A stretch of DNA of 64,000 nucleotides from Pandoraea pnomenusa (GCF_000767615.3 NZ_CP009553.3:372001-436000), one strand, 5' to 3'; shown: positions 28,773-42,976, numbered from the stretch's first letter. Translations and numbers: made by a program. Notes: generated by a model from the letters alone, not told the origin.

Positions 28773-28774
28773 TT

Positions 28775-28803
28775 TTGTCATTGTGAATTTCATGGCGTAT
28801 ATT
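28775..28803 (+). promoter_or_regulatory. Sigma-70 promoter of gltBD
   Basis: TTGTCA (28775-28780) and TATATT (28798-28803) with an exact 17-bp spacer, each one mismatch from consensus. Transcription would begin near 28810, giving a leader of about 180 nt before the GTG of gltB. No recognised riboswitch was seen in that leader. The remainder of the 379-bp gap from 28610 is described under the hairpin and repeats. Confidence 0.65.
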
Positions 28804-28988
28804 CCAACTTCGGCCGATTGGTGCGATGCGCAAAAGCGTGCGCGCTGAGTCGGTTTCCTGTGGCAACGCCCGAGAAAGACCTTCGACGCGCGCGAATCCG
28901 CAGCCTGGCCCGCCCGGCCAACCCCACTTAACCCGGTCGACCGCGACGAGCATGCGCGCGGCGGCCTCGCCAAGAGACGGTGTAACTC

Positions 28989-33722
<4,734 letters not shown>

Positions 33723-33817
33723 GACCGCTCGCGCGGCGGCGCCACGGAGTGAGGGCTCCGGGGCGCGCCGCGCGCGGGTGAGGCACGGTAACCACAAAAC
33801 TTTCCGACTGAAGAAAC

Positions 33818-35284
33818 ATGGGCAAGGTCACAGGTTTTCTCGAATTCGAGCGCCAGAGCGAGTCGTACGAAGCACCGCTGGCACGCGTGAAGCACTACAA
33901 GGAGTTCGTGCTCGCGCTCTCCGACGAACAGGCAAAGGTGCAGGGCGCACGCTGCATGGACTGCGGCATTCCGTTCTGCAACAACGGATGCCCGGTCAAC
34001 AACATCATTCCCGACTTCAACGATCTGGTGTATCGCCAGGACTGGAAGGCGGCCATCGGCGTGCTGCACTCGACGAACAACTTCCCGGAGTTCACGGGTC
34101 GCATTTGTCCGGCGCCGTGTGAGGCGGCCTGCACGCTGAACATCAACAACGACCCCGTGGGCATCAAGTCGATCGAGCACGCGATCATCGACAAGGCGTG
34201 GAGCGAAGGCTGGGTCGAGCCGCAACCCGCGAAGCACAAGACCGGCAAGACGGTCGCCGTCGTCGGCTCCGGCCCGGCGGGCCTGGCCGCGGCGCAGCAA
34301 CTCGCGCGCGCCGGTCACGACGTGACCGTGTTCGAGAAGAACGATCGCGTGGGCGGTCTGCTGCGCTACGGCATTCCCGACTTCAAGCTGGAGAAGTGGC
34401 TGATCGATCGTCGCATGCGCCAGATGGAAGCCGAAGGCGTGACGTTCCGCACCGGCGTCTACGTGGGCAAGGACGCCCCCGATGCGCATATCAACAACTT
34501 CTCCAGGGAAACGATTTCGCCGGAGCAGTTGCAGGCGCAGTTCGACGCCGTAGTGATCGCCGGCGGCGCCGAGCAGCCGCGCGACCTGCCGGTGCCGGGC
34601 CGTGAGCTCGACGGCATTCACTTCGCGATGGAATTCCTGCCGCAGCAGAACAAGGTCAACGCGGGCGACAAACTGGCGAACCAGCTGTTGGCGACCGGCA
34701 AGAGCGTGATCGTGATCGGCGGCGGCGATACCGGTTCGGATTGCGTGGGCACGTCGAATCGTCATGGTGCGAAGCACGTCACGCAATTCGAACTGCTGCC
34801 GCAGCCGCCCGAGCAGGAGAACAAGCCGATGGTGTGGCCGTACTGGCCGACCAAGCTGCGCACGTCGTCGAGCCACGAAGAAGGCTGCGAGCGCGACTGG
34901 TCCGTTGCGACGAAGCGCTTCGAGGGCAAGAACGGTAAGGTCGAGAAGCTGATCGCCGTTCGCCTGGAGTGGAAGGACGGCAAGATGCAGGAAGTCGCGG
35001 GCTCGGAATTCGAGCTCAAGGCCGATCTGGTGCTGCTCGCCATGGGTTTCGTCTCGCCCTTGCAGACGGTGCTCGACGCATTCGGTGTGGACAAGGACGC
35101 ACGCGGCAACGTGCGTGCCGCCACCGAGGGCGAGCGCGCGTACACGACGAACCTGCCGAAGGTGTTCGCGGCGGGCGACGTGCGGCGCGGCCAGTCGCTC
35201 GTGGTCTGGGCGATTCGCGAGGGCCGTCAGTGCGCCCGGGCCGTCGATGAGTTCCTGATGGGGCATTCGGTGCTGCCGCGCTGA
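33818..35284 (+). CDS. gltD: Glutamate synthase (NADPH) small subunit
   Basis: Beta subunit of glutamate synthase: takes electrons from NADPH through FAD and two 4Fe-4S clusters and passes them to GltB. The product is 488 residues. The N-terminal cluster domain has [17 protein letters not shown] (about 48-64) and [14 protein letters not shown] (about 97-110). The FAD-binding fold is [17 protein letters not shown] (about 149). [16 protein letters not shown] follows, and the NADPH site is GGGDTGSDC (about 303). Near the C-terminus [19 protein letters not shown] is the second FAD contact. It is co-transcribed with gltB and closed by a terminator. Confidence 0.97.
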   Translation: MGKVTGFLEFERQSESYEAPLARVKHYKEFVLALSDEQAKVQGARCMDCGIPFCNNGCPVNNIIPDFNDLVYRQDWKAAIGVLHSTNNFPEFTGRICPAPCEAACTLNINNDPVGIKSIEHAIIDKAWSEGWVEPQPAKHKTGKTVAVVGSGPAGLAAAQQLARAGHDVTVFEKNDRVGGLLRYGIPDFKLEKWLIDRRMRQMEAEGVTFRTGVYVGKDAPDAHINNFSRETISPEQLQAQFDAVVIAGGAEQPRDLPVPGRELDGIHFAMEFLPQQNKVNAGDKLANQLLATGKSVIVIGGGDTGSDCVGTSNRHGAKHVTQFELLPQPPEQENKPMVWPYWPTKLRTSSSHEEGCERDWSVATKRFEGKNGKVEKLIAVRLEWKDGKMQEVAGSEFELKADLVLLAMGFVSPLQTVLDAFGVDKDARGNVRAATEGERAYTTNLPKVFAAGDVRRGQSLVVWAIREGRQCARAVDEFLMGHSVLPR

Positions 35285-35372
35285 GAGCGAAAGCATTCGC
35301 CTGCCAAAACCACGAATACGGGGAAGTTGAGAGGAGGGGCGCGGAGGTAGGCATCTGCGTCACTGTGAAGAA

Positions 35373-35406
35373 ACCGTCCGGGCGTAAACGTCCGGGCGGT
35401 TTTTTC
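35373..35406 (+). terminator. Rho-independent terminator after gltD
   Basis: Stem ACCGTCCGG/CCGGGCGGT (one T-G pair) with a 10-nt loop, followed by six Ts. It ends the gltBD transcript. Confidence 0.85.
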
Positions 35407-35470
35407 TTGTCCGGCGGCGCTGCGCGGGGGCGTTCAGGGTGCTGATCGGATAATGAAAATCGTTAAAAAT

Positions 35471-35652
35471 ACGATGTCATACAACAAGGCGATTCTGATC
35501 GATGTTCACCTATGCGCTGATCCTCCCGACATGTGCGAATGCCATTGCCTTCAAAGCTGTCGGGGTGGAGATGAGGAAGCGTTCGAAACCCTAGGGATTA
35601 TCCGTAAACGATGCAATTCTTGATTGTCATCGTACATCGTCTCACGTAGGAT
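35471..35652 (+). promoter_or_regulatory. Promoter with operator-like repeats for the uronate operon
   Basis: TTGTCA (35624-35629) and TAGGAT (35647-35652) are 17 bp apart, 58 bp before the MFS start. The -35 sits in GATTGTCATCGTACATCG. A related element, ACGATGTCATACAACA, lies 150 bp upstream at 35471-35486. The shared TGTCAT...ACA core suggests two sites for one regulator, perhaps GntR-type, as is common for sugar-acid operons. No regulator gene is present in the window. The other parts of the 425-bp gap after gltD show only its terminator. Confidence 0.45.
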
Positions 35653-35709
35653 GCCTCTCCATGCGAGCCACGCACTCGCAACAGAAGACTCATGGAGAGA
35701 GACAACATC

Positions 35710-37029
35710 ATGGCCCTCAGGATCAAAGGCCTGCGCTGGTGGATGATCGGCTTGCTCACGCTCGGCACGGTCATGAACTACCTCGCGCGCAGCTCGCTTG
35801 CCGTTGCCGCCCCCACGGTAATGAAGGACCTCCACATTACCACCCAGCAATATGGCTGGATCACCGGCGCCTTCCTCGTTCTGTATCCGATCGGCGGACC
35901 CGTCACCGGTTACCTGATGGACCGCATCGGGCTTCGTCTCGGCTTCCTGCTGTGCGGGGTCATGTGGTCGGTCGTGTGCATGCTGCACGGGCTCGCCGAC
36001 GGCTGGGTCGGCCTGTTCGTGCTGCGCGGGTTGCTCGGGCTCGCTGAAGCGTCGTTCATTCCGGCGGGCATGCGTGCCGCGGCGTTCTGGTTCCCGACGA
36101 AGGAGCGCGCGCTCGCGGCCGGGATCTTCAACGTCGGCACGTCCGTCGGGGCGATCCTCGCGCCGCCGCTGATCGCCTGGTCGATCATGCGCTACAACTG
36201 GGAGACGGCGTTCGTGATCGCGGGCGGGCTCGGGCTGGTGTGGGGTGTCCTGTGGTACGTCTTCTATCGTCACCCGACCGATCATCCCGCGCTCACGCAA
36301 GCCGAGTCGGACTACATCAACGAAGGCCGCGCCGTCGACGCGGCGGCCGATGCTCGCAAGCCCGATCTGCTCACCATCGTGCGCCAGCGCAACTTCTGGG
36401 GGATCGCGCTGCCGCGCTTTTTCGCCGATCCGGTGTGGGGCACGATCGTATTCTGGATGCCGTTGTACCTCAACCAGGCGCGCGGCTTCGATCTGAAGAC
36501 GATCGCGGCCACGGCGTGGCTTCCGTTCGTGGCGGCGGACGTCGGCTGCCTGATGGGCGGCACGATCTCCGTCTGGCTGAACCGGCACTTCCGGATGACC
36601 ATCTTCAACGGCAAGCGCGTGGTGTTTACGATCGGCGCGATCATCATGACGGCGATGTGCGGCGTGGGTTTCGTCAAGGACCCGATGATGGCGATCTTCC
36701 TGCTGTGCCTGGGCGGATTCGCGCACCAGACCCTCTCGATCAGCGTGATCTCGATGTCGGCGGATCTGTTCCCGCGCAACGAGGTCGCCACCGTCACCGG
36801 TCTCGCGGGGTTGTCCGCGGGCATCGGCAACCTGCTGTTCACGCTGGTGATCGGCACGTTCGTGACCGCCGTGGGCTACGCGCCGTTCTTCGTGGCCCTG
36901 GGGCTTGGCGACCTGATCGGAGCCGTGATCCTGTGGACCCTCGTCAAGCCGCACATCACCGGCACCGCAACGCCGGTGACGCGGGCGCGCACCGGCGGTG
37001 TCGATGCGGCGCGCACGGCAAACGCCTGA
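35710..37029 (+). CDS. MFS transporter, hexuronate/ACS-family (ExuT-like)
   Basis: Major facilitator importer of the anion:cation symporter group, most likely for glucuronate or galacturonate given its operon partners. The product is 439 residues with about twelve transmembrane helices. Family segments are RWWMIGLLTLGTVMNYLARS at the start, the loop 2-3 motif GYLMDRIGLRLGF, GLLGLAEASFIPAGMRA, and WFPTKERALAAGIFNVG (helix 4-5). I chose ATG 35710, with GGAGAGAGAC upstream; ATG 35692 would put the start inside that site. It heads a three-gene operon with uronate dehydrogenase and an SMP-30 lactonase. Substrate is inferred from context. Confidence 0.88.
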   Translation: MALRIKGLRWWMIGLLTLGTVMNYLARSSLAVAAPTVMKDLHITTQQYGWITGAFLVLYPIGGPVTGYLMDRIGLRLGFLLCGVMWSVVCMLHGLADGWVGLFVLRGLLGLAEASFIPAGMRAAAFWFPTKERALAAGIFNVGTSVGAILAPPLIAWSIMRYNWETAFVIAGGLGLVWGVLWYVFYRHPTDHPALTQAESDYINEGRAVDAAADARKPDLLTIVRQRNFWGIALPRFFADPVWGTIVFWMPLYLNQARGFDLKTIAATAWLPFVAADVGCLMGGTISVWLNRHFRMTIFNGKRVVFTIGAIIMTAMCGVGFVKDPMMAIFLLCLGGFAHQTLSISVISMSADLFPRNEVATVTGLAGLSAGIGNLLFTLVIGTFVTAVGYAPFFVALGLGDLIGAVILWTLVKPHITGTATPVTRARTGGVDAARTANA

Positions 37030-37089
37030 GCCGCGAGTTCATGCATTCGTGCACGCTCGCGGTCGATATACCGATGAACAAGGACTGAT

Positions 37090-37923
37090 ATGAGCCAGAC
37101 TTCCGGCAACCCCTCCAAGCCGTTTCGTCGCCTGCTGCTGACCGGCGCCGCGGGCAATCTGGGCAAACAACTGCGCGGCAAGCTCGCCGAGTGGGCGGAC
37201 ATCGTGCGCGTGAGCGACATCGTGCCGATCACCGCCGACGCGCCTCACGAGGAAGCGATGCAGGTCGATCTCGCCGATCGTGCGGCAGTGCATGCGTTGC
37301 TCGCGGACGTCGATGCCCTGGTGCATCTGGGCGGCATTTCCGTCGAGGCGCCGTTCGACGATATTCTGCAAGCGAACATTCTCGGCCTGTACAACGTGTA
37401 CAGCGCGGCGCAGAAGCAGGGCGTCAGGCGCATCATCTACGCGAGCTCGAACCACGCGGTGGGCTTCCATCCCGTGACGGAGGTGCTCGACACCGACGTG
37501 CCGCATCGTCCCGATGGCATGTACGGTCTGTCCAAGTGCTTCGGCGAAGACCTGTCGCGCTATTACTTCGATCGCTTCGGCCTCGAGACGGTCTGCCTGC
37601 GCATCGGCTCGTCGTTCGAGCAGCCGAAGAACCCGCGCATGATGGTGACGTATCTGAGCTATCGTGATTTCGCAGAGCTCGTGCGATGCTCGCTGTTCAC
37701 GAATCGCGTGGGACACGCCATCGTCTACGGTGTGTCGGACAACCCGACGCTCTGGGTCGACAACACGAAGGCGGCCTTTCTTGGCTATCGTCCCCAGGAC
37801 AGCTCGGCCGAGTTCGCAGGACTGTTCCCGGCGAAGGCACCCGACACGCAGATGGACGACTGGGCGCAGCGCTTCCAGGGTGGCCCGTTTGTGCTGATGG
37901 GGCCGATGGAGCCCAAGGCATGA
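37090..37923 (+). CDS. udh: Uronate dehydrogenase (NAD-dependent)
   Basis: Extended SDR-family enzyme that oxidises D-glucuronate or D-galacturonate to the aldarolactone (EC 1.1.1.203), the first step of oxidative uronate breakdown. The product is 277 residues, the length of known Udh proteins. The NAD-binding motif is LLLTGAAGNLGKQLR (about 15-29). VHLGGISVEAPFDDIL, YASSNHAVGFHP and the catalytic YGLSK (Tyr about 143) follow, and VCLRIGSSFEQPKNPRM is also characteristic. It lies between the transporter and the SMP-30 gene, whose start overlaps its stop by 4 bp. The later enzymes, such as glucarate dehydratase, are not in the window. Confidence 0.9.
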   Translation: MSQTSGNPSKPFRRLLLTGAAGNLGKQLRGKLAEWADIVRVSDIVPITADAPHEEAMQVDLADRAAVHALLADVDALVHLGGISVEAPFDDILQANILGLYNVYSAAQKQGVRRIIYASSNHAVGFHPVTEVLDTDVPHRPDGMYGLSKCFGEDLSRYYFDRFGLETVCLRIGSSFEQPKNPRMMVTYLSYRDFAELVRCSLFTNRVGHAIVYGVSDNPTLWVDNTKAAFLGYRPQDSSAEFAGLFPAKAPDTQMDDWAQRFQGGPFVLMGPMEPKA

Positions 37924-38840
37924 GCGTGTCGATCGAGCGGCTAGAGCCGTCGCGTGCAACGCCCCATGCCGTCGGCGAGAGCCCGCTGTGGCGCGCCGAC
38001 GAACAGGCGCTGTACTGGGTCGACATCCCGGCGCGACAGTTGCATTGCGTCACGCCGGCCGACGGCATTCACCGGCAATGGACGTTCCCCGAGCAGATCG
38101 CCTGCTTCACGTTCGACGCCGCCGGCACGCTGCTGGCGGGCTGCGAGAGCGGCCTGTTCGCCGCGCGACTCGGTGCGTCGGACACCGTGACCGAATCGCA
38201 GTGGCAACGACTCGCGGCACCGGCGTTTCCGGCCTCGGGCATGCGCTTCAACGATGGCCGCTGCGACCGGCAGGGGCGCTTCTGGGCGGGCACGATGGTG
38301 CAGGACATGTCGCTCGTGAGCGACGTTGGCGCGCTCTTCCGCTATGACGCCGAGGGACGGCTGTCCGCGCCGCTGGTCGACCGTCTGGTCACGCAGAATG
38401 GCCTCGGCTTCTCGCCCGACAGTCGCACGATGTACCTGAGCGACTCGCATCCGGCGCGTCGGCGCGTATGGGCGTTCGACTTCGATGCCGAGCGCGGTGT
38501 CATCGGCGCGCAGCGTCTGTTCGTCGACATGAACGACTACCCGGGGCGGCCGGACGGCGCCGCGGTCGATGCCGACGGCGCCTACTGGACCTGTGCCAAC
38601 GACGGCAGTCGCCTGCTGCGCTTCACGCCGGCGGGTGTACTCGATCGGGAAATCGTGCTGCCCGTGTCGAAGCCGTCGATGTGCGCATTCGGCGGACGCG
38701 ATTTCGACACGCTGTTCGTCACGTCGATTCGGCCGGGCGTGGGAGCCAACGAGCACGACGGGCATGTGTTCGCCGTGCGTTGCGGGGTGCAGGGGTTACC
38801 GGAAGCGCCCTATGCCGGCGCGCTTCCGGTGGCGGGCTGA
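37920..38840 (+). CDS. SMP-30/gluconolactonase-family lactonase
   Basis: Six-bladed beta-propeller sugar lactonase. The product is 306 residues. Metal-site and family motifs are GESPLWRADEQALYWVDI (about 18-35), FNDGRCDRQGRFWAGTM (about 103-119), QNGLGFSPDSRTMYLSDS (about 159-176) and RPDGAAVDADGAYWT (about 212). The ATGA overlap with udh couples their translation. In this setting it most likely hydrolyses the glucaro- or galactarolactone made by Udh, giving the open aldarate. Other lactones, such as gluconolactone or arabinolactone, cannot be excluded from sequence. It converges with the next gene across 31 bp, with no terminator visible. Confidence 0.9.
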   Translation: MSVSIERLEPSRATPHAVGESPLWRADEQALYWVDIPARQLHCVTPADGIHRQWTFPEQIACFTFDAAGTLLAGCESGLFAARLGASDTVTESQWQRLAAPAFPASGMRFNDGRCDRQGRFWAGTMVQDMSLVSDVGALFRYDAEGRLSAPLVDRLVTQNGLGFSPDSRTMYLSDSHPARRRVWAFDFDAERGVIGAQRLFVDMNDYPGRPDGAAVDADGAYWTCANDGSRLLRFTPAGVLDREIVLPVSKPSMCAFGGRDFDTLFVTSIRPGVGANEHDGHVFAVRCGVQGLPEAPYAGALPVAG

Positions 38841-38871
38841 AGCCGGGCGCTTCAGCCGCGGCGTGCCGCGA

Positions 38872-40131
38872 TCAGTGCGTGAAGTCAGGCGTGGCGAGCG
38901 ACTTGCCGCGTGTCTCGGGCAGCAGCAGGGCGCACAGCACCACGAGCAGATAGCCGCCGCCGGCCACCATGCCGATCGCCTTCACGAGCGAACCCGTCTG
39001 TGCGAGCGTGCCCACGGCGATGGGGAAAAACGACCCGATGCCGCGCCCCAGGTTGTAACAGAAGCCCTGCCCCGAACCGCGAATGTGGTTCGGGTAGAGC
39101 TCGGTCAGATACGCGCCGATACCCGCGAAGATGCCTTGCACGACGATGCCCAGCGGAAAGCCGAGCAGCAGCATGGCGCTGTCGGTGATCGGCAGCATGG
39201 TGTAGGCCATGCCCAGCAGGAACGACGCGATGGCGAAGAAGATGAAGGCGCCGCGCCGGCCGAGCTTGTCCGAGAGAATCGCGCCGACAATGTAGCCCAC
39301 GAACGAGCCGACGATCAGCACGATCAGATAGGCGCTGGTGTTGAATACCGACAGACCGCGCACCGTTTTCAGGTACGTCGGCAGCCATGTGGTGATGGCG
39401 TAGTAACCGCCAAGCATGCCCGAGCACAGCAGGCTGCCGAGGATCGTCGTCTTCAGATGCTCCGGCGAGAAAATCTGCATGAAGTTGCCCTGCAATTGTC
39501 CCTCGGCGACCTTGCGGCGCGTTTGCGTGAAGATCTCGGGGTCCGACACGTTACGACGCACGTACGTGATCCACAGCGCCGGCACGATGCCGATCCAGAA
39601 ACACGCGCGCCATGCCGTGCCTTCGTCGAGCACCGCGAAGAAGAACCAGTACAGCAGCGCGGCGGCGGCCCAGCCCACGGACCAGCTGCTTTGCACCGTG
39701 CCGACCGCTTTGGCGCGATGCTGCGGCGATCGAATCATCTCGCCCATCATCATCGTGACCACCGTCCATTCGCCGCCGAAGCCGATGCCCTGCAACGTGC
39801 GCGTGACGAGCAACTGCCAGAACGAGTTCGTGAAGCCAGAGAGGAAGGTGAACAGGCAGAACGTGGCAATCGTCCACTGCAGCACGCGCACCCGCCCGAA
39901 GCGATCCGCGAGAATGCCCGCCAGCCACCCGCCGACCGCCGACGAGATCAGCGAGCTGGTGGCGATCATGCCTGCCTCGCTCTTCGACATGCCCCATGCG
40001 GCAATGAGCGTGGGAATGAGAAACGAATAGATCATGAAGTCGAACGCGTCGACGGCGTAGCCGCCGAAGCCCGCATACAGGGCCTTGCGTTCCTTCGTGT
40101 TGAGTTCGTTGAACCAGGAAAAAAATGCCAT
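38872..40131 (-). CDS. MFS transporter, sugar-acid/aromatic-acid symporter type
   Basis: Proton symporter of the major facilitator superfamily. The product is 419 residues with about twelve membrane helices. The start MAFFSWFNELNTKERKALYAG and YAVDAFDFMIYSFLIPTL carry the helix-1 aspartate typical of the AAHS/sialate groups. The loop motif GWLAGILADRFGRVRVL is present, repeated in the second half as GAILSDKLGRRGAFIF. The short final loop reads LPETRGKSLATPDF. AGGAG lies before ATG 40131. It shares direction with the SDR gene upstream and with no uronate gene. Substrate unknown; a carboxylate is likely from family. Confidence 0.87.
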   Translation of the reverse strand: MAFFSWFNELNTKERKALYAGFGGYAVDAFDFMIYSFLIPTLIAAWGMSKSEAGMIATSSLISSAVGGWLAGILADRFGRVRVLQWTIATFCLFTFLSGFTNSFWQLLVTRTLQGIGFGGEWTVVTMMMGEMIRSPQHRAKAVGTVQSSWSVGWAAAALLYWFFFAVLDEGTAWRACFWIGIVPALWITYVRRNVSDPEIFTQTRRKVAEGQLQGNFMQIFSPEHLKTTILGSLLCSGMLGGYYAITTWLPTYLKTVRGLSVFNTSAYLIVLIVGSFVGYIVGAILSDKLGRRGAFIFFAIASFLLGMAYTMLPITDSAMLLLGFPLGIVVQGIFAGIGAYLTELYPNHIRGSGQGFCYNLGRGIGSFFPIAVGTLAQTGSLVKAIGMVAGGGYLLVVLCALLLPETRGKSLATPDFTH

Positions 40132-40305
40132 GGAAACTCCTCGGTGGATCCTGTGCCTGTCGTTATGTGTGCTGCGTGTGTGCGGATAAACGTGTGCGGA
40201 TAAACGGTGGCGCTCTCCGGCGCCGTGCCCCGCGGCTGCGTCCCTGTGCGTGCGATGTTCGCCATCCGCCATGACGCGGCGCATCGATGTGTCGGCGCGT
40301 CAGCG

Positions 40306-41097
40306 TCAGAGCGTGAGGCCGCCGTCGACGTGGATGACCTGGCCGGTGATCTGCCGCGCGTGCGGGCCGAGCAGGAAGACGGCGAGTGCGGCGACATCGT
40401 CGGGCTCGCACAGGCGTGCGGTCGGGGTGGCGTCGGCCGCGCGCTGCCATGCGGTGGGGTCGATGGCCGAATGGCCGCCGTCCTTGCGCGTATAGCCGGG
40501 GGCCACGCAGTTGATCGTTACGCCGGCGCGCGCATACTCGGCGGCGGCGCTTTTGGCGAGTGCCTCGATGGCGGCCTTGGCTGCCGCCGTGGCCGGAAAG
40601 CCCGCCTGATTGGGTGCGAAACGATGCGCGACGAACGAGCTGATGGCGACCACGCTGGCCTGCGACGAGCGTTGCAGATCGGGCAGGGCGCTGCGCAGCA
40701 GGGCGGCGAAGGCGCCTGGCATGGCGGCGAGCGTGCGGGCAAAAGCGTCGTCGTCGATGTCGGCGAGGCTTTGCCGCGTGGCAAAGCCGGCATTGCTCAC
40801 GACCTGATCGACCGGACCGAAGGCGTCATGCGCGGCGTCGATCAGGCGCGCGCCCGCCGACGGGTCCGTCAGGTCGCCGAACCAAACGGCGCACTGGGCG
40901 CCGAATCCCTCGCAGGCGTGACGCACGTCCGCCAGCCGCGCCTGACTCGCGTCGGATGCGCCTCGGGTATGCAGGAGCAGGCGGGTGTCGGGAGAGGCAA
41001 GCCGGCGCGCGATGGCGGCGCCGATGCCCGATGCCGCGCCGGTCACGACGATGGTGCGCGCGGCGCGCGGGCCGGACGGGAAAGCGGGGGTAGTCAC
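40306..41097 (-). CDS. Short-chain dehydrogenase/reductase lacking the catalytic tyrosine
   Basis: Classical-length SDR of 263 residues. The cofactor motif is VTGAASGIGAAIARRL (about 18-33), NAG is in VVSNAGFAT, the catalytic-serine strand is SVVAISSFVAHR, and CVAPGYTRKDG and the C-terminal GQVIHVDGGLTL are typical. The YxxxK active site reads PATAAAKAAIEAL: the lysine is present, but threonine takes the place of tyrosine. The gene may encode an enzyme with altered chemistry or a non-catalytic paralogue. It is upstream of, and in the same direction as, the MFS gene at 38872-40131. Substrate not deducible. Confidence 0.88.
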   Translation of the reverse strand: MTTPAFPSGPRAARTIVVTGAASGIGAAIARRLASPDTRLLLHTRGASDASQARLADVRHACEGFGAQCAVWFGDLTDPSAGARLIDAAHDAFGPVDQVVSNAGFATRQSLADIDDDAFARTLAAMPGAFAALLRSALPDLQRSSQASVVAISSFVAHRFAPNQAGFPATAAAKAAIEALAKSAAAEYARAGVTINCVAPGYTRKDGGHSAIDPTAWQRAADATPTARLCEPDDVAALAVFLLGPHARQITGQVIHVDGGLTL

Positions 41098-41191
41098 GAT
41101 GTGCCCGAAGCAAGCCAGAGGTGCTCGTGATTATGCCAAACCCCCTGCCCGCCGGAACAGGCGCGTCAATAATATTTATGAAGTGAACGAA

Positions 41192-42976
41192 TCAGGCCGC
41201 GCCGACCACCCGTGACCTTTCGACGTCCGCCGTCGCGGGCAGCGTGAGGGTGTGCTGATGGAAGCGTCCAAGCGTATCGCGATGCGCCACGCTCACAAGG
41301 GTCGTGGCCGGCAGGCGGGCATGGAGCGCTTCGTACACCGCTTCTTCGGTCTGGACGTCGAGCGCGCTGGTGGCCTCGTCGAGGAACAGATAGTCGGGCT
41401 TTTGCAGCAGGGCGCGCGCCGCGGCGAGCCGTTGCTGCTCGCCGCCGGACAGCCGCCGCGCCCAGTGCGCGACGCTCAGGAGTTCGTCGCCGTACTGACC
41501 GAGCTTCACGGCGTCGAGCGCGGCGCGACATTCGGCGTCGGTAAAGGCGTCGGGTGCGGAAGGAAAGGCGAGCGCGGCCTTGAGGGTGTCGATCGGCAGG
41601 TAGCTTTGCTGCGAGAGGAAGAGGACGCGGGCGCTCGCGGGCACCTCGATGCGCCCGCTGCCGAACGGCCACAGGCCGGCGAGCGCGCGCAGCATGGTGC
41701 TCTTGCCGCAACCCGAGCGTCCGCGAACGAGCCAGCGCGAGCCGGGGGCGAAGATGAACGAGCCGGCGTCCACGAGCGGGGCGCCGTTAGGCAGCGTGAG
41801 CGTGAGGTCGGTCGCCGCGAAGGCGAGTGCCTGGTCGGCCGTGCGCACGTCGATGCCCCCCGCGCGTGGCGCGGCATCGATCACGCGCGTGAATTCGCGC
41901 AGACGGTTGATCGTCGCCTTCCAGTCCGCCAGCGTCGAGAAGCTGTTCACAAACCAGGAGAAGCCGTCGCTGACCTGCCCGAACGCGTCGATGATGCGCA
42001 TGAGCACGCCGAGCGTGAAGGCGCCCGCGAAGTAGCGCGGCGCGGCCGCCATGATCGGGAACACGATGGCGATCTGCGCATAGATCGAGTTCGCGAAAAT
42101 CAGGCGCTTGGTCACGACCATGATTTGCCACCAGTTGTCGCGCACGGCGCCGAATGCCGCTTTCAGGCGCGACAGCTCGGCGCCCTCGCCGCGGTAGAGC
42201 GCCACCTGCTCGGCCGATTCGCGCAAGCGCACCAGCAGGAAACGAAAGTCGGCTTCGACCTGCTGTTGGCGATAGCTCAGGCCCACGAGCGGGCGCCCGA
42301 CCTTGAAGATGAAGAACGAGCCCACGAGCGCATACAGCGCCGCGACCCACACCATGTAGCCGGGAATCGTCACGTTCATGCCGGCGAGCGCGAACGACAC
42401 CGCGCCCGAGATCGTCCAGAGGATCGTCACGAACGAGAACAGCGAGACGAGCGTGGTGAGCAGGTCGAGCGACAGCGCGAGCGACGAACTTACCAGCGTG
42501 CGAATGTCTTCCGATACGCGCTGGTCGGGGTTGTCGGTCAGGTGATCGCGCTCGATGCGGTAGTACGCCTGATGCGCGAACCACTTCGTGAGCGTGGCAT
42601 CGGTGACCCATTGCCGCCAGCGGATCTCGAGCATCTGCCGGAAGTACGTGCGGAACGTCGCGATGATGATGAAGCTGAAGGCGAGGATCGCGAATTCGAC
42701 GAGCGACGACTTGAAGACGGGCCAGTTGCGCTTGTCCAGCGCGTCGTAAAAGCTGGCGTTCCACGCGTTGAGCCGCACGTTGATGAACACCACGGCCAGA
42801 TTGAGCACGACGACGAGTGCCAGCAGCCGGCGGCCTTCCCAACGCTTTTCCGACACCCAGTAGGGGCGGATCAGTTGCCAGGCGCTCGGGTGCTTCGGCG
42901 GGGTGGGGGCGGGGGTGGCCGGATCGACCGGCGGCGGGACGTCGGGCGACGCGGAGGACATCGGCGTGTGGACCAT
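41192..42976 (-). CDS. SbmA/BacA-like ABC transporter (fused membrane and ATPase domains)
   Basis: Half-size ABC transporter of the YddA/SbmA-related group, sharing the peroxisomal-type membrane domain. From ATG 42976 the product is 594 residues. The membrane domain spans about 60-350 and includes YWVSEKRWEGRRLL, NVRLNAWNASFYDALDKRNW and the conserved LRWRQW-like IRWRQWVTD and NPDQRVSEDIRTL segments. The ATPase domain has Walker A GRSGCGKST (about 410), signature LSGGEQQRLAAAR and Walker B YLFLDEATSALD. The N-terminal 35 residues are Pro-rich. A TTG at 43000 and an ATG at 42961 are alternative starts; none has a clear ribosome-binding site. Substrate is unknown. Confidence 0.87.
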   Translation of the reverse strand: MVHTPMSSASPDVPPPVDPATPAPTPPKHPSAWQLIRPYWVSEKRWEGRRLLALVVVLNLAVVFINVRLNAWNASFYDALDKRNWPVFKSSLVEFAILAFSFIIIATFRTYFRQMLEIRWRQWVTDATLTKWFAHQAYYRIERDHLTDNPDQRVSEDIRTLVSSSLALSLDLLTTLVSLFSFVTILWTISGAVSFALAGMNVTIPGYMVWVAALYALVGSFFIFKVGRPLVGLSYRQQQVEADFRFLLVRLRESAEQVALYRGEGAELSRLKAAFGAVRDNWWQIMVVTKRLIFANSIYAQIAIVFPIMAAAPRYFAGAFTLGVLMRIIDAFGQVSDGFSWFVNSFSTLADWKATINRLREFTRVIDAAPRAGGIDVRTADQALAFAATDLTLTLPNGAPLVDAGSFIFAPGSRWLVRGRSGCGKSTMLRALAGLWPFGSGRIEVPASARVLFLSQQSYLPIDTLKAALAFPSAPDAFTDAECRAALDAVKLGQYGDELLSVAHWARRLSGGEQQRLAAARALLQKPDYLFLDEATSALDVQTEEAVYEALHARLPATTLVSVAHRDTLGRFHQHTLTLPATADVERSRVVGAA

